Source: Atherinomorus stipes (Eukaryota; Chordata; Actinopteri; Atheriniformes; Atherinidae). Taken from it: a stretch of 64,000 nt of DNA. The notes under the pieces were generated by a model. The model saw nothing but the letters and a program-made list of their open reading frames with translations, was not told where the DNA came from and searched no databases. The translations under genes and the position numbers were made by a program. Numbering within the stretch: the stretch's first letter is position 1; each line of letters opens with the position of its first letter. Below are positions 36,201 to 43,479 of this stretch, piece by piece. Location of the stretch: assembly GCA_023101725.1 (NCBI GenBank), contig JALJCO010003059.1, positions 424,363-488,362 of the forward strand, read 5' to 3'.

Positions 36201-37743
36201 CTATAAATAAATAAAAAAAACATGAAACCTTTACATATAAAGAAGGAAGGTAATGCTGTCAAGGGAGAGTAAAGTGAATGTGTGGGATTTAGAACCTGAA
36301 CAAATATTCCATGTTTTCCTTTAACTATGCAAAATCAGCTCACTGAATGGCTCCTGGGTCCTAAGGTGGACTACTTCCACCACAGATTCTGGTGTGTGCA
36401 GATCCTCACACCGGGCACAGAAAACAACAACTGCTACTCTCCAGCTGATGAGTCCCATTTGCAACTTAATATGTGGGCTTAAAAAAGGAGTGCAGCTTTG
36501 CAGACAGGATCAGGATATCATGCTTCACCACACATCAGGTATACAGTCTGGAAAAGATTAGTACAAAGATGCTACTGATCTGCCTGCAAGCATGCTGGCA
36601 TCTCAGACTTGTGCTTAAATCCTTAAGCAACCAACCTGTACAGTAATTATGGGATTTTCATTTGTCTGTTTATCCAATAATTACACATTAATATTAAGTC
36701 AATATAGTATCAAAACTGAACCTGAAGGCCTGATAAGTTATCAGTGAAAGCATCCTTTAATAATCGATGAGCAGGAAATTCATGTCATTTGCAAAAAAAT
36801 GGGTTTGAGATAATGAAAATGTGTGTTTCTTCATTTGCGACTGACCAAACTATGCATATATCCTGTTATTGACTGACTGTTACAGGATTAAAGGCAGGTT
36901 GCATGAGGAAACATTACAGTATCTGAGGTTAAAATGTACTTTATGAGTCATATTTTTAATAAATAGAATACATGATGAATAATCTTAACAGTAATGAAAA
37001 CAAATATTATTTTGCTATGATAATAATGCATTTAAACTCTTTAGTATGCAGTTTCATATCTAAAAATCCCATCTTTTTAAGGAAATGAAACCAAATACCA
37101 TAACGTTCCGTCAATAAAATCTGCTTTAAATAAAATGACTAACTCCCTCTGAGTCATGGTCACCTGTGAGCCAGGTACACAGTAGCACCTGAGAGTGTGG
37201 TGGCCTTCTTTTCATCCTAAGTCCACCTCCTATAGTGTGCCATCTAAGCATCTACAGTCATTTTATTTGACTAAGGAGGCATTATTTTATGGTAACAAGT
37301 ACATTACAACCAAATGACAGAAATGAGATATCCAGCCTGGCAGGAAGAATCCACAGGATCCCTCTGCTCCAGCAACCACTGCGTATAAAAGCTGTTGGCC
37401 CAGTGGTGAGCTTATCTAAAGGTAAATCACCCATAAATTAAGCAGAAAAAGACATCATTCACTACAATCAAACTGCTGGAAGCCACACAGATATATTATC
37501 TTTCATTCTTACAAGAACATCAACAATTATCTCAGTAAACATAAATTACCATGCCTCCCATGTGAGGATCAGTAACAGAAACCTGCACTTCAAAGTACTT
37601 AGAATAAATAGGACAGGACAAAGCTCGGCTTTAGTTATTAATTAGCCACTCTGCTGAATGGCGGTAATGGTATCCAGTGACTTACCTGAGGACTTCAGCG
37701 AGGCGTTTAGGATGAGAGCCCACAATAGGAGTGCTCGTGTCAT
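5164..37743 (-). CDS. adam8: ADAM8-type transmembrane metalloprotease-disintegrin, 22 coding exons, 771 aa
   Basis: This is a membrane-anchored zinc metalloprotease that sheds cell-surface proteins; in vertebrates ADAM8 is typical of myeloid and inflammatory cells. Coding exons, 5' to 3': 37743-37686, 32012-31924, 31754-31678, 31301-31223, 30067-29991, 28067-27884, 27788-27726, 26352-26281, 26174-26005, 25409-25328, 24600-24467, 21852-21675, 11460-11371, 9274-9079, 8990-8885, 8799-8643, 8550-8470, 7100-7007, 6916-6811, 6723-6630, 6554-6459, 5196-5164. They sum to 2316 nt and all phases close. Layout: signal peptide 1-20; prodomain with Cys165; catalytic domain about 196-398 with [12 protein letters not shown] at 332-343 (ligands His332, His336, His342; base Glu333) and Met-turn Met357; disintegrin about 402-490; Cys-rich; EGF-like about 623-650; membrane span 664-688; tail 689-771. 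The pro/catalytic linker (GRSRSRSA) lacks an RxxR furin site, which fits the self-processing known for ADAM8. ADAM28 is the closest alternative; the prodomain CGVT and CCNATTC disintegrin favour ADAM8. Confidence 0.9.
5375..5979. mobile_element. hAT-type MITE in adam8 intron 21
   Basis: Terminal repeats TAGGGATGTCCGATATTATTGGC and its inverted, slightly diverged partner ending GAGCATCCCTA. Flanking 8-mers GTTTAAAC and GTTAAAAT match at 6 of 8. Non-coding, with an A-run near the right end. Confidence 0.65.
6459..6554 (-). CDS. adam8: adam8 coding exon 21: proline-rich SH3-type tail
   Basis: The exon is 96 nt, phase 0, and encodes [15 protein letters not shown] then RPKPPAQNY. Several PxxP motifs with flanking Arg/Lys suggest SH3-domain binding, as known for the human ADAM8 tail. 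Confidence 0.88.
6630..6723 (-). CDS. adam8: adam8 coding exon 20: cytoplasmic tail
   Basis: The exon is 94 nt and encodes a basic, Gln/Ser/Pro-containing tail ([14 protein letters not shown]). It ends in phase 0 at CAG/GTAATA. The sequence is weakly conserved, as expected for ADAM tails; support comes from frame closure and splice sites. Confidence 0.85.
6811..6916 (-). CDS. adam8: adam8 coding exon 19: transmembrane segment
   Basis: The exon is 106 nt and encodes about 25 hydrophobic residues ([14 protein letters not shown] to GFIW) followed by KKR, a stop-transfer signal. This makes it a type I membrane protein with a cytoplasmic tail. Confidence 0.92.
7007..7100 (-). CDS. adam8: adam8 coding exon 18: EGF-like end and stalk
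   Basis: The exon is 94 nt and encodes [18 protein letters not shown], the classic end of the ADAM EGF-like module, then an acidic-Ser stalk leading to the membrane. It ends in phase 1. Confidence 0.92.
7193..8397. mobile_element. TTAA-flanked element in adam8 intron 17, copy 1
   Basis: Ends AGGTGATAGCTACAAG and the partner TATGACCT (diverged from TATCACCT), with TTAA at 7189-7192 and 8398-8401. A relative lies at 62401-63125, sharing GTGGCGCAC, CCAGCTAACTGTTAAT and GGGCTTTTGAGCC. This copy is split by a foldback at about 7836-8390. Confidence 0.6.
7836..8390. mobile_element. Foldback element with AT microsatellite at its centre
   Basis: The left arm (ACTGCAAAACTCAAACTTACC ... CACACTCAAT) is mirrored on the right (ATTGAGTGTG ... 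GGTAAGGTTTTAG). The centre is a 60-base (AT)n run at 8042-8104. It is inserted within the TTAA element, as GTAGCTAT resumes as TATGACC on the far side. Confidence 0.6.
8470..8550 (-). CDS. adam8: adam8 coding exon 17: VCSQNQC to EGF-like start
   Basis: The exon is 81 nt, phase 0, and encodes VCSQNQC followed by [10 protein letters not shown], which starts the EGF-like module. The donor is GTAAGT. Confidence 0.9.
8643..8799 (-). CDS. adam8: adam8 coding exon 16: cysteine-rich domain, LLCGKLFC
   Basis: The exon is 157 nt and encodes [15 protein letters not shown] and later DGSKCGDGK, the MCG-L-C and GT-CG-GKVC landmarks of ADAM proteins. It ends in phase 0 at AAG/GTAC. Confidence 0.92.
8885..8990 (-). 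CDS. adam8: adam8 coding exon 15: cysteine-rich domain
   Basis: The exon is 106 nt and encodes [18 protein letters not shown], the SC---N-G--FG-C motif of the ADAM cysteine-rich domain. Of two overlapping donors (GTGTGA and GTGAGT), only the second, at 8884, keeps frame into [10 protein letters not shown]. Confidence 0.9.
9079..9274 (-). CDS. adam8: adam8 coding exon 14: disintegrin loop and cysteine-rich start
   Basis: The exon is 196 nt. The integrin-loop position reads CRSKQNGCD (Cys459-Asp467), so there is no RGD. It continues [17 protein letters not shown] and GYCYNGQCP, entering the cysteine-rich domain. The donor is GTAAGT. Confidence 0.92.
9275..11370 (-). other. adam8: adam8 intron 13
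   Basis: AT-rich, with a (GTTT)n run at 9763-9791 and a short GT run near 10400. No gene or clear mobile element seen. Confidence 0.5.
11371..11460 (-). CDS. adam8: adam8 coding exon 13: disintegrin cysteines
   Basis: The exon is 90 nt and phase 0 at both ends. It encodes [12 protein letters not shown] then [11 protein letters not shown], matching ADAM8 closely. Because it is symmetric, skipping it would keep frame but delete about a third of the disintegrin disulfides. Confidence 0.93.
12852..13147. repeat. 19-bp minisatellite, left arm
   Basis: About 15 tandem 19-base units of the form TCAGTTTTTAATTTCAAAT, with alternating variants (TTCTTAAATTC, TTTTCAATTTC). It is mirrored in the right arm at 16487-16754. 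Confidence 0.85.
13543..14205. repeat. Inner palindrome with a 28-G apex
   Basis: GTGTCTGACCAAACAACAGA (left) is mirrored by TCTGTTGTTTGGTCAGACAC (right), and the CATCCAGCTGTTTCT and AAGAAACGAT blocks also mirror. The centre is an unbroken run of about 28 G at 13880-13907. The right arm also carries an (AAT)n run at 14052-14110. Confidence 0.75.
14790..15060 (+). pseudogene. Non-LTR retrotransposon 3' end
   Basis: A frame ending at 14909 reads [19 protein letters not shown], resembling the KSFIPVAIKLYNS end of some fish LINE reverse-transcriptase ORFs. It is followed by an AT-rich tail with TGCAATAATAATAAG. A (TG)n run precedes it at 14712-14778. Truncated. Confidence 0.4.
16487..16754. repeat. 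19-bp minisatellite, right arm
   Basis: About 14 units of ATTTGAATTTAAAAACTGA, the reverse complement of the left-arm minisatellite. The unit count and variant order differ from the left arm, so the two arrays have changed independently. Confidence 0.85.
17338..18458. repeat. TA-flanked 1.1 kb foldback, copy 1
   Basis: GGGGATTATCAC at the left is mirrored by GTGATAATCCCC at the right, with TA on both sides. The arms (about 17338-17815 and 17998-18458) are close inverted copies around a 180-base spacer. It abuts the giant foldback, sharing the TA. A second copy sits at 54299-55409. Both arms keep an open frame with [16 protein letters not shown]. Confidence 0.75.
19270..19476. mobile_element. 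Palindromic MITE in adam8 intron 12
   Basis: GACCAAAAAGATTGGTTAGA and ATTATTTTGGTCAAA blocks mirror each other around 19366, and GTGTCTGACC mirrors GGTCGGACAC. Non-coding. Confidence 0.55.
20111..20785. mobile_element. TTAA-flanked MITE, copy with internal duplication
   Basis: Ends ACGGACTTGAGGCAGGA and TTGCCTCAAGTCCCT, with TTAA at 20107-20110 and 20786-20789. A roughly 200-base block starting at GACGTGACGTCA is present twice in tandem (near 20300 and 20500); the 51602-52063 copy has it once, which explains most of the size difference. Confidence 0.7.
21675..21852 (-). CDS. adam8: adam8 coding exon 12: end of protease, start of disintegrin
   Basis: The exon is 178 nt. It encodes the FSSCS...CLLDKP end of the protease domain, then [16 protein letters not shown], the CGN-E-GEECDCG signature that opens ADAM disintegrin domains. 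It is followed by a 10.2 kb intron. Confidence 0.93.
22005..22857. mobile_element. hAT element in adam8 intron 11
   Basis: Flanked by exact 8-base duplications CATTAGGT (21997-22004 and 22858-22865). The left end TAGGATGTCAAACGTATGGCC and the right GATCTGGCCCACTTG match a common teleost hAT non-autonomous family. A retroelement tail is inserted at about 22348-22590. Confidence 0.7.
22348..22590. repeat. Non-LTR retroelement-like segment with (ATTC)n
   Basis: Starts with an (ATTC)n run, then GGAGCCTATCCCAGC, GACAGGTCGCCAGTCTGTCG and CATGTCTTTGGACGGTGGGAGG, a segment very widespread in teleost genomes. It lies inside the hAT element. Confidence 0.55.
23448..23903. repeat. Palindrome with 99-base perfect arms
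   Basis: 23507-23605 and 23741-23839 are exact reverse complements over 99 bases, around a 135-base spacer. Outer arms (23448-23506 and 23840-23903) also mirror with a few differences. Non-coding; in adam8 intron 11. Confidence 0.9.
24467..24600 (-). CDS. adam8: adam8 coding exon 11: zinc-binding active site
   Basis: The exon is 134 nt and carries [12 protein letters not shown], a complete HExGHxxGxxHD motif with the catalytic Glu, followed by a cysteine pair and the Met-turn (SCIMAAA). All catalytic residues are present, so the enzyme should be active. Confidence 0.95.
25328..25409 (-). CDS. adam8: adam8 coding exon 10: GATVGLA region of protease domain
   Basis: The exon is 82 nt and encodes [19 protein letters not shown], the strand and loop just before the active-site helix. 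It leaves in phase 0 with a CAG/GTGAGG donor. Confidence 0.9.
26005..26174 (-). CDS. adam8: adam8 coding exon 9: protease domain core
   Basis: The exon is 170 nt and encodes [14 protein letters not shown] and, near its end, KKHDNAHLL, the VGLE-W and HDNAQLL landmarks of reprolysins. The donor GTCTGA is weak, but the frame join to [11 protein letters not shown] in exon 10 is exact. Confidence 0.88.
26281..26352 (-). CDS. adam8: adam8 coding exon 8: protease domain helix
   Basis: The exon is 72 nt and phase 0 at both ends. It encodes a charged helix ending in [11 protein letters not shown], matching the V-E-NHV-LY helix of ADAM catalytic domains. The acceptor is TTTCAG and the donor is GTGAG. 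Confidence 0.9.
26524..27199. mobile_element. hAT-like MITE in adam8 intron 7
   Basis: TAAGGCCAAATCC at the left and GGACGCACCCTTA at the right are imperfect inverted ends. The inner parts repeat CACTAGCCCT and GGGTAGGG blocks in opposite directions. No clear target duplication. Confidence 0.45.
27283..27590. mobile_element. 308-bp hAT MITE next to the GC-AG intron
   Basis: Exact 8-base duplications CTGTAAAG at 27275-27282 and 27591-27598. Ends TAGGGCTGGGG and CCCAACCCTA. The core repeats AAATCTCGCGAGATTTC palindromes. A related element is at 51249-52135. Confidence 0.8.
27726..27788 (-). CDS. adam8: adam8 coding exon 7: start of metalloprotease domain
   Basis: The exon is 63 nt and encodes [15 protein letters not shown], the first beta strand of the reprolysin fold (KY-EL-LV-DN pattern). 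It is phase 0 at both ends. Confidence 0.9.
27789..27883 (-). other. adam8: GC-AG intron 6 of adam8
   Basis: This 95-nt intron begins GCAAGT and ends TTCAG. Exon 6 must end in phase 0 to join GGTAAATCT of exon 7 ([13 protein letters not shown]). The nearby GT (27879-27878) leaves one base over and makes TAA the second codon. GC donors are a known minor class and this one matches the usual GC context (AAGT following). Confidence 0.75.
27884..28067 (-). CDS. adam8: adam8 coding exon 6: end of prodomain, cysteine switch
   Basis: The exon is 184 nt. It encodes [15 protein letters not shown], then the cysteine-switch region around Cys165 (AVCGVT), and ends GRSRSRSA at the pro/catalytic linker. 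The only frame-keeping 3' boundary is at 27884, followed by GCAAGT, a GC-type donor. Using the GT four bases further on would give an immediate stop in exon 7. Confidence 0.85.
28931..29960. repeat. Diffuse AT-rich repeat in adam8 intron 5
   Basis: Begins with GGGATATGCGATATATCGC and ends near GATGCACCCCTAA, resembling TAGGGATGCAC-type hAT ends, with GGTATCGATCC-type motifs between. Boundaries and target site are not clear. Confidence 0.3.
29991..30067 (-). CDS. adam8: adam8 coding exon 5: prodomain, DHCYYHG and STCDGLR
   Basis: The exon is 77 nt and encodes the two-cysteine prodomain block DHCYYHGKI...SISTCDGL, conserved across ADAM8 and ADAM28. It leaves in phase 2, and the split Arg codon is completed by exon 6. 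Confidence 0.9.
30125..30297. repeat. Compound ACAT/AT microsatellite
   Basis: ACATAC, ATGT and pure (AT)n runs over about 170 bases. Open frames here are pure Tyr/Ile/Val repeats and are not genes. Confidence 0.9.
30298..31015. mobile_element. hAT MITE with GATTAATCG motifs in adam8 intron 4
   Basis: TAGGGCTGTCAAAC at the left and GCTGACAGCCCTA at the right, with GATTAATCGC and CGTGATTAATGC near each end, as in a common teleost hAT family. The flanks are AT microsatellite, so the target duplication cannot be judged. Confidence 0.65.
31223..31301 (-). CDS. adam8: adam8 coding exon 4: prodomain, GYSETYY motif
   Basis: The exon is 79 nt and encodes [18 protein letters not shown], matching the conserved LL-x-GY-x-ETYY prodomain stretch of ADAM proteins. 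The donor is GTAAGT and the exon ends in phase 0. Confidence 0.9.
31678..31754 (-). CDS. adam8: adam8 coding exon 3: prodomain
   Basis: The exon is 77 nt and encodes a prodomain strand ending LAKN, continuing into [13 protein letters not shown] in the next exon. Two CAG acceptors lie in tandem (CAGCAG), so use of the second would drop one Gln without changing frame. The donor is GTACGT. Confidence 0.85.
31924..32012 (-). CDS. adam8: adam8 coding exon 2: prodomain start
   Basis: The exon is 89 nt with a CCACAG acceptor and GTAC donor. It encodes the ADAM prodomain opening [15 protein letters not shown], which is the YEVV-P-RL-KR pattern of the ADAM8/ADAM28/ADAM7 group. It enters in phase 1 and leaves in phase 0. 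Confidence 0.9.
32964..33363. mobile_element. Tc1/mariner-type MITE in adam8 intron 1
   Basis: TACAGCTGTGCTTGAAAGTT at the left is mirrored by AACTTTCAAGCACAACTGTA at the right, both starting at TA. A relative is at about 53391-53868. No coding capacity. Confidence 0.7.
33364..33760 (-). pseudogene. Tc1-like transposase C-terminal remnant
   Basis: The minus strand reads [10 protein letters not shown], then [19 protein letters not shown] and [12 protein letters not shown], matching the SPDLNPIE and [19 protein letters not shown] end of a Tc1-like transposase family. Catalytic blocks upstream are decayed. Confidence 0.65.
35046..35114. repeat. TTGG then GGAC tandem repeat
   Basis: About twelve GGTT/TTGG units change abruptly into GGAC units. 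Simple repeat in adam8 intron 1. Confidence 0.9.
37686..37743 (-). CDS. adam8: adam8 coding exon 1: start codon and signal peptide
   Basis: The ATG at 37743 opens [19 protein letters not shown], a short basic start followed by a hydrophobic core, as expected of a secretory signal. The exon is 58 nt and ends in phase 1 before a strong GTAAG donor. No other in-frame ATG gives a signal peptide that joins exon 2. Confidence 0.85.
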
Positions 37744-37890
37744 TGTCCAAGTGCAGACAGTTTCAGTAAAGAAGCAGATGGGCGCTCTGATCAGACTTTA
37801 TGCCGTCTACCTGCACGTTCTGCGAGGCCACACCTTCGCCGGCTCTCCTGGACCTGTCACAGCCACTTCCTTATAGACAACAACCTTACA
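37744..37890 (-). promoter_or_regulatory. adam8: Probable adam8 5' UTR and core promoter
   Basis: Just upstream of the start codon, the minus strand reads CTATAAGGAAGTGGC at about 37865-37880: a TATA-like box fused to a GGAAGTG ETS/PU.1-type site. A myeloid ETS factor would fit ADAM8 expression. The first exon could also be non-coding further upstream; the call is by motif only. Confidence 0.3.
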
Positions 37891-39888
37891 CCACACTCCC
37901 AGACCGGCCTGAGCACGCCCCTGCTTCTCTGAAAGAATTCAGGAAGAATACCGCTGAGTGTTGTGGTCAGAGCTTAACTTCCATTCAGCTGCTCATCGAC
38001 ACCAAGTCTTACAGGTTTTTCAGCAGCAGCAGTCATCTTGATACAGAGATTTTCCACTGTTTCCTAATCATTTTTCTTTTCTTTTTTTTAACTGTTTAAA
38101 GCCATAAATAAAAAAAAATTGACTCACCGTTGATGTTGACTCACAAACTTAAGAATAGTACTTACGCCATTAGGTAATTTCCTCTTCATCACTTGTCATC
38201 AAAACATCATAAAGTATCGAGATGTTTGCCAAATATAGACACTTGCAGTCAGCTCCATCCGCTGTAGCCCAGGCTCTTCTTCCCCTGCCTCTTTAGCCCT
38301 CACCCACTGAACACATGCTTGGAGTCACAGCAGAGACAAAGTGCTTGAAGACAATAAGGCCAATGTGCATGCTCCCTTTCTGGCTGACTGGGACAATTCA
38401 GGACACCGGATTAGCTTCTGTAGGACTGTAAATGAAGCAAAACTCTCTGGTAGTGCCATAAAGATCTGCTATCGGTTTTGCTCCCTAACACAAAAGTAAT
38501 TCAACTTAACACATGAGGAAGACTTCCTTATTTTCAGCTGTTGTTTTGTTTTATGTAAGTCAGTGACACACAGGAAACAAAACTGCTGAATCTTCTATGT
38601 CTGTGGTGTCTAACAAATAACCAGTTATCTGAACTCTAACTGCAGTTTTGGGCGACCAGGAGATTTCCGGATATTTTTATGCCAAATAAAAACTTGCACG
38701 ACTTGTAAAAAAAAAAAAAAAAAATCTTGACCATAAACACATTTTTACAGTTCTACATTGCTCATTTGTTTCATGACAGTCTGCTTACAGAGGACATGAC
38801 CTGACAGAACAATTGCTTCACTGTAGCCGTGGTGACCACTCTGCACTCACACTGAAAGTCAAAATCTCCAGTTCTCTGCAGAAAACAATGCATCTTTAAC
38901 ACAAAGTCAGACACTAAGAAAACTTACCCCACTTCTGACACTAAACTATTTAAAACCCATGCGTTTTGATGTTTTATGGTATTCATGCATGTGATAAGTC
39001 TGTACATGCTGAAAATGACAAATAGTTACTCAACAGATTGGATAAGAACAAAGACTTTTATCTCCTGTGTTGTTGTAAAGTGCGTTGCATATAACATTAA
39101 GCTGCTGAGAGACAGTATGCTGTACTTGTGTAGGAATCAGCAACAAGTGTGGCACCAAAATTCTGCCAAAATCATTAATATCCTGCAGCAGCTTGAAATA
39201 ATGCTGAGAATAATCATGCTTTTAATGCCTGTACCTTAGGTTTAACATCACCCTAACAGAGACAGAATAAAGAGACTGAGTTGTATCACGTTGATCACAT
39301 CAGTCCATCAGCTTGAGTTAGAGTTTATTTATTTATTTAAAAAGGAACTGTAGAGCATAAAATGTAAATATGCAGGATTACAGCAAAGCTCATTTTCATC
39401 CTGAGTGCCTTGACATTGCCTAAACATCAGCCAGGACTACTCCTCTTCCTAAGTAAATATGCAAAACAGTAAAATTCTTTAACAATCACCAAAAATAGAA
39501 GGTTGGTTGGTGCAGACTTGGTATTTGTTTCAGACAGTTGAAGATTACAGCAATACTACATAACTTCCTGGCTCTAAAACTCTGACTCATTTTGATGGCA
39601 CATTGACATTTATTATGCACATTCCTGGAGCCGTCTTCGCCCTGCAGCACCTCAAGGCTGAGAAACCACACTTCAAAATGTTTTGTCCAGCCTGGGGCAT
39701 CACGTGACAGCTGTGTTTTGCTTTACAACACTGCCACACATGCAAGCAACTGGATATCAACACACCAACTCTCTAGCCATTTTGATTGCACTCCAAGGCT
39801 GAGAAACATGATGGGACCATAGTGGAGGAGATGAGGGAAAAAAGAGAGGAGGTGATAGAGAAAGAGGAGACATCCAACTGACTTTTAT
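37891..39888. other. Intergenic, upstream of adam8
   Basis: No coding frame, RNA gene or mobile element recognised, except an A-run at 38707-38724 and a short ATTT run near 39325. Confidence 0.5.
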
Positions 39889-40194
39889 CCAGCCAGCATT
39901 TCCATGTGGGGCCCATATGGGTTAAATTTTGGTTGCATAGAAGGGACCCAAGTGGGTTTGTCCACAGTTTCCATGGTGGCCCCACCTCTGTTTTCCTATG
40001 TGGGTTTCCACATATGGGGCCCATGGGACTTAAACTATGAGATCTACAAATTTGCCCAGTTCAAGCCCATACCTATAGGCTGTATGGGCAAACACAGGTG
40101 GGGCCACCATGGAAACGGTGGACAAACCCACTTGGGTCCCTCATATGCAGCCAAAATTTAACCCATATAGGCCCCACATGGAAATGGTGGCTGG
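39889..40194. mobile_element. Palindromic MITE, 306 bp
   Basis: CCAGCCAGCATTTCCATGTG at the left is mirrored by CACATGGAAATGGTGGCTGG at the right. Inner blocks GGGTTAAATTTTGG, CACCATGGAAAC and TTGTCCAC also mirror. Non-coding. Confidence 0.7.
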
Positions 40195-42590
40195 TGGCTA
40201 GAGAGAGTTCAGAGAAGAGGCAGGATGGAAGACAGATGCTGAATTAGTTATAGAGTAGCATGACTTCAATATGCCTCAGGGGTGGAGAAGAAATCCAAAT
40301 GTTACCACAAAGTTTTATAACTCTGTTTTTGAGCAGCAATACAAAAGGGAATGATAAGCAATCTGATCAGCTTCAGAGAAAATTAATTAGTAGTTAATTT
40401 AACTTGTGCCCTGATTATCACCTCCAAGAGGGTTTGAATGACATTAATGGTGCTTGCTGGAACATTTGTTTGTTTTTAAGGTGAGAGAAGGAGAAAAAAT
40501 AAGAACATTTACATAGATTCAGGGCTTTCATTTTAGGTGTAACTGATAAAAATGGCTTCTGGGAGAAGATAAACCACAAGCCTTTCTGAATACTCTTTCC
40601 TTGTTGTTCCTGCACATTAAATCAAAGAAAATTTCAAAATGTCATCACAGGATGTGCATGTACAGACGACTTTCGCAAGTCAAAGTTTTCCATATGTTGT
40701 CAGGGATTACACACATTTAGGCTGACTGGGAATCAGCGAGCAGAAGCTTTGCCAGTGAAAATACAGGAACAGACAAAGCCTTTTTGAATAATGTGCTTTG
40801 ACAGAAGAATCAAAGAGAGCATTGTTTAGCTACTGTAACAACAGACATGATAAGTTCAGACCTAATGCAGCTTTGTTCCTTAAAGCATTGTGATTTAAAT
40901 GTACGGTTAGAGCTACTTTGCTGCCTTGAAGACATTGTGAGGGCATCTGTCCCCAAGTTGTCTGGAAGTGAACCTCTCAGCATGACAAACATTCCCCGTC
41001 AACGATACAAATTCACCAATGAATGGCTCAAATAGAGGAGACGGAGGGTCATGCGAATGACATAATTAAAGCCTAGATTTAAGTCTAACAAAGTTGTTGT
41101 GGAGTGTTTTGAAACGAACAATACATTTCAGAAAAATCTGAAATATCTTGTAGCTGAACTAAATTTTTCATGACTTTGTAAGATCTCACAATGTTGACAA
41201 TGTACAGTGAAAAGGCTTGGTCCAAATACAACACCCTGAACTCCATGAATAGCTCTGTTGGGTGTGAGAGAGGGAAAAAAAACACACAAAACAACTGGAA
41301 TCTATCAGATATGACTTAAACCAGACTACCAAGTCTCTGTGGTAGAAACTTGTGACCAATCGTATCAAATGTAGATCCAACAGGACAAGAGAAAACATGT
41401 CCATCGTCTGAGGTCATGAGAAGGTAACTGACCACTTTTCCCAGTGTTATGATGCGCTCTTAATACTGACAGAAATACTTTGAAAAGTTACTGAAATGTT
41501 TTCAGGACTTATCCAATACAAGGGAGCAGTGGTGTGCACAGATAGCCACTAGGTGGTGCTAGAGCACTTGCCCTTTGACCTCTGGGCCAAGCAAGTGCCC
41601 ATCCAGGTAAAACATTTGTTTCCCCCCTAAGCCTCAATTGCCAAGATTTGTCCAAGTTGTGAAGTAGTGTTCCTGCTCGAGGGATCCTGCTCGATCCCTC
41701 TGTTCCCCTTGGCCTGGCTCCCCACCACCATCTCCTCCCTCACCTTCTTGATTGTGGGGGTGGGGAAGGTGGGTTTTTTTGTGTGTTTGGTTTTGGGTGG
41801 AGGTTTTAGTTATTGGGGTTGTTGGTTTCATTTTGTTGTTTATAGTAGGGGTTTGTTTTCCCCATTTGTTTCTCCTTTTTAGTGGTAGGGTTTGTTTTTT
41901 TATTTGTTTTTTGAGGGTCCTACCCAATCTTTTTATTTAGTTTTAGGTTTTTGTTTTTTTTTATTTCCCTGAAAAAAAAAATTCATCCTTTCAAATTAAA
42001 CTTTTTTTTTCCTACCCAGGGAGAAGTAGTCTCTGTCTGTCTTGTACAGCGGTTGGACCGACTAACCACCTGCTTAACATCATAGGCACCAGACCCATTT
42101 CACCATGGCACGTGCCCAGGAAAATCCGTGCTTTGGTAAAATCTAAGGAGTTAAGACAGGAGTCAACCATTCAAATGAAATAACAGTAACATGGACAGAA
42201 GACAGGCATCTTAAATTCAAATAATACAATTTCATGGAAATAACAGCTTCAGTTTGCTCTGAATTCTCCTTTTACAGTGATTGGTCAACGCCCTTCTCAC
42301 CCCGGGTAGTCCTTGATGGAGCCACAGGAGGCAGGAATACGTGTCTTTCCCAAAGAAAGAATGTTACAGTTACGAAATAAGAAAAGAAAAGAGAGAAAAT
42401 GAAGAGAAACAGCAGCTTCCTGATTTCCCAGAGAAGTTAGCATAGCCTGAGCTAACTCTGAGCTGATATCAGCAGCACACTGAGATTCATTCAAAGACAT
42501 TTAGGGACATCACAGATTTCAGATTCCTAACCAAAATGCATCAACCTTATTATTACTGATCATTTAACTGTGATGTCACAGTGAAAGTTT
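40195..42590. other. Intergenic sequence without recognised genes
   Basis: Contains T/G-rich low-complexity sequence at 41700-42020 that produces chance open frames on both strands. Nothing else recognisable. Confidence 0.5.
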
Positions 42591-42625
42591 GACTTCTGGA
42601 TGGAGGTTATAAAAAAGCTGGAACA

Positions 42626-43030
42626 TTGGACTGGTTTAACTATCCCCGCAGCACTGCAGTTGTGCCTCAAGCTTGTAAAAAAGAAACATTTGGATTTTTG
42701 GTGGCTGTGTTTATTGTGGCTACCATATTAATTCTGCTGATCTGGAAAAGCCCTGATAGACCAAAAATTGAGGACTGGATTAAGTTGATGACTGACATTG
42801 TAAGACACTCATGTCTGTGGTACACCATGTCCAAGATAAACCCAATAAAATATGGACATATTTTTGTCATTTAATAGAAATCAAGATTCTGCTGCCACTA
42901 AAACCTGATGATTGTGCCTTAACTGTTGGCCTACATTACAGTTTCTGTCTTTTATTTGTATCGTTTATCTTCTCATGTGTTTTCTTTTATTGTCATTTTT
43001 TTATATTTGTCTGTTTATTTAAATAAAAAA
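42626..43030 (+). pseudogene. L1-type LINE 3' end, 5'-truncated
   Basis: A short frame reads LIWKSPDRPKIEDWIKLMTD, like the WKSP-PP---W end of fish L1/Tx1-type ORF2, then shifts frame to DKPNKIWTYF. A T-rich 3' UTR and AATAAA at about 43022 follow. Upstream ORF2 domains are absent, so it is a dead truncated copy. Confidence 0.5.
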
Positions 43031-43479
43031 CTTAAATGACAGAAGAAAACAGTTTGACTTTGTCAAGATATTTTATCCCTTTCCCTGTGATCGACCGGGA
43101 CATATTTAGTATCAGTGGATTCCCTTTCATCTCAGGATTGTGAATATGTCTCTGCTATGACTCTACCTGAAGAACTGAATACAACAGACCTGAAAAACTA
43201 TTATGATAAAACCAAGTACTTCAAACAAAATTGATCAAAGGAAACACAAGAACATTCCAACTTTAAGACCATAATAATGATGACAAAGGAGTCTGATCTG
43301 CTGATGCATAGGACTGAGATTTGATGTCTTCATATACAGCAATAAACCATATCTTGAAAAATGGTTATTTTATCGTAACACCAATAATGCAATCATTATA
43401 ATTTAATTACTTAATCCAATGCATCATCTATGAAATAAAATTTTAAAGGTCTCTGGTGTTATTTTGTCACCACGTAACA

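Larger units (their letters stand above)
32013..37685 (-). other. adam8: adam8 intron 1 (5.7 kb)
   Basis: The longest intron in the 5' half. It holds a Tc1-like MITE (32964-33363), a transposase remnant (33364-33760), AT-rich cATCGATAt-type repeat (34230-34850) that includes a fragment related to the 47.4 kb mariner-like element (about 34385-34530), and a TTGG/GGAC microsatellite (35046-35114). From 35120 to 37685 I see no coding or repeat signal. Confidence 0.7.

Noticed and set aside
5164..37743. ADAM28 or a disintegrin-only family as the identity of the main gene
   Set aside because: The active site is intact, and the prodomain (CGVT) and disintegrin (CCNATTC-L--G-QCA-G-CC) match ADAM8 better. 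The a/b fish paralogue could not be decided.
41634..41940. Open frames on both strands rich in Lys/Thr or Val/Trp
   Set aside because: Low-complexity T/G-rich sequence with no conserved pattern.
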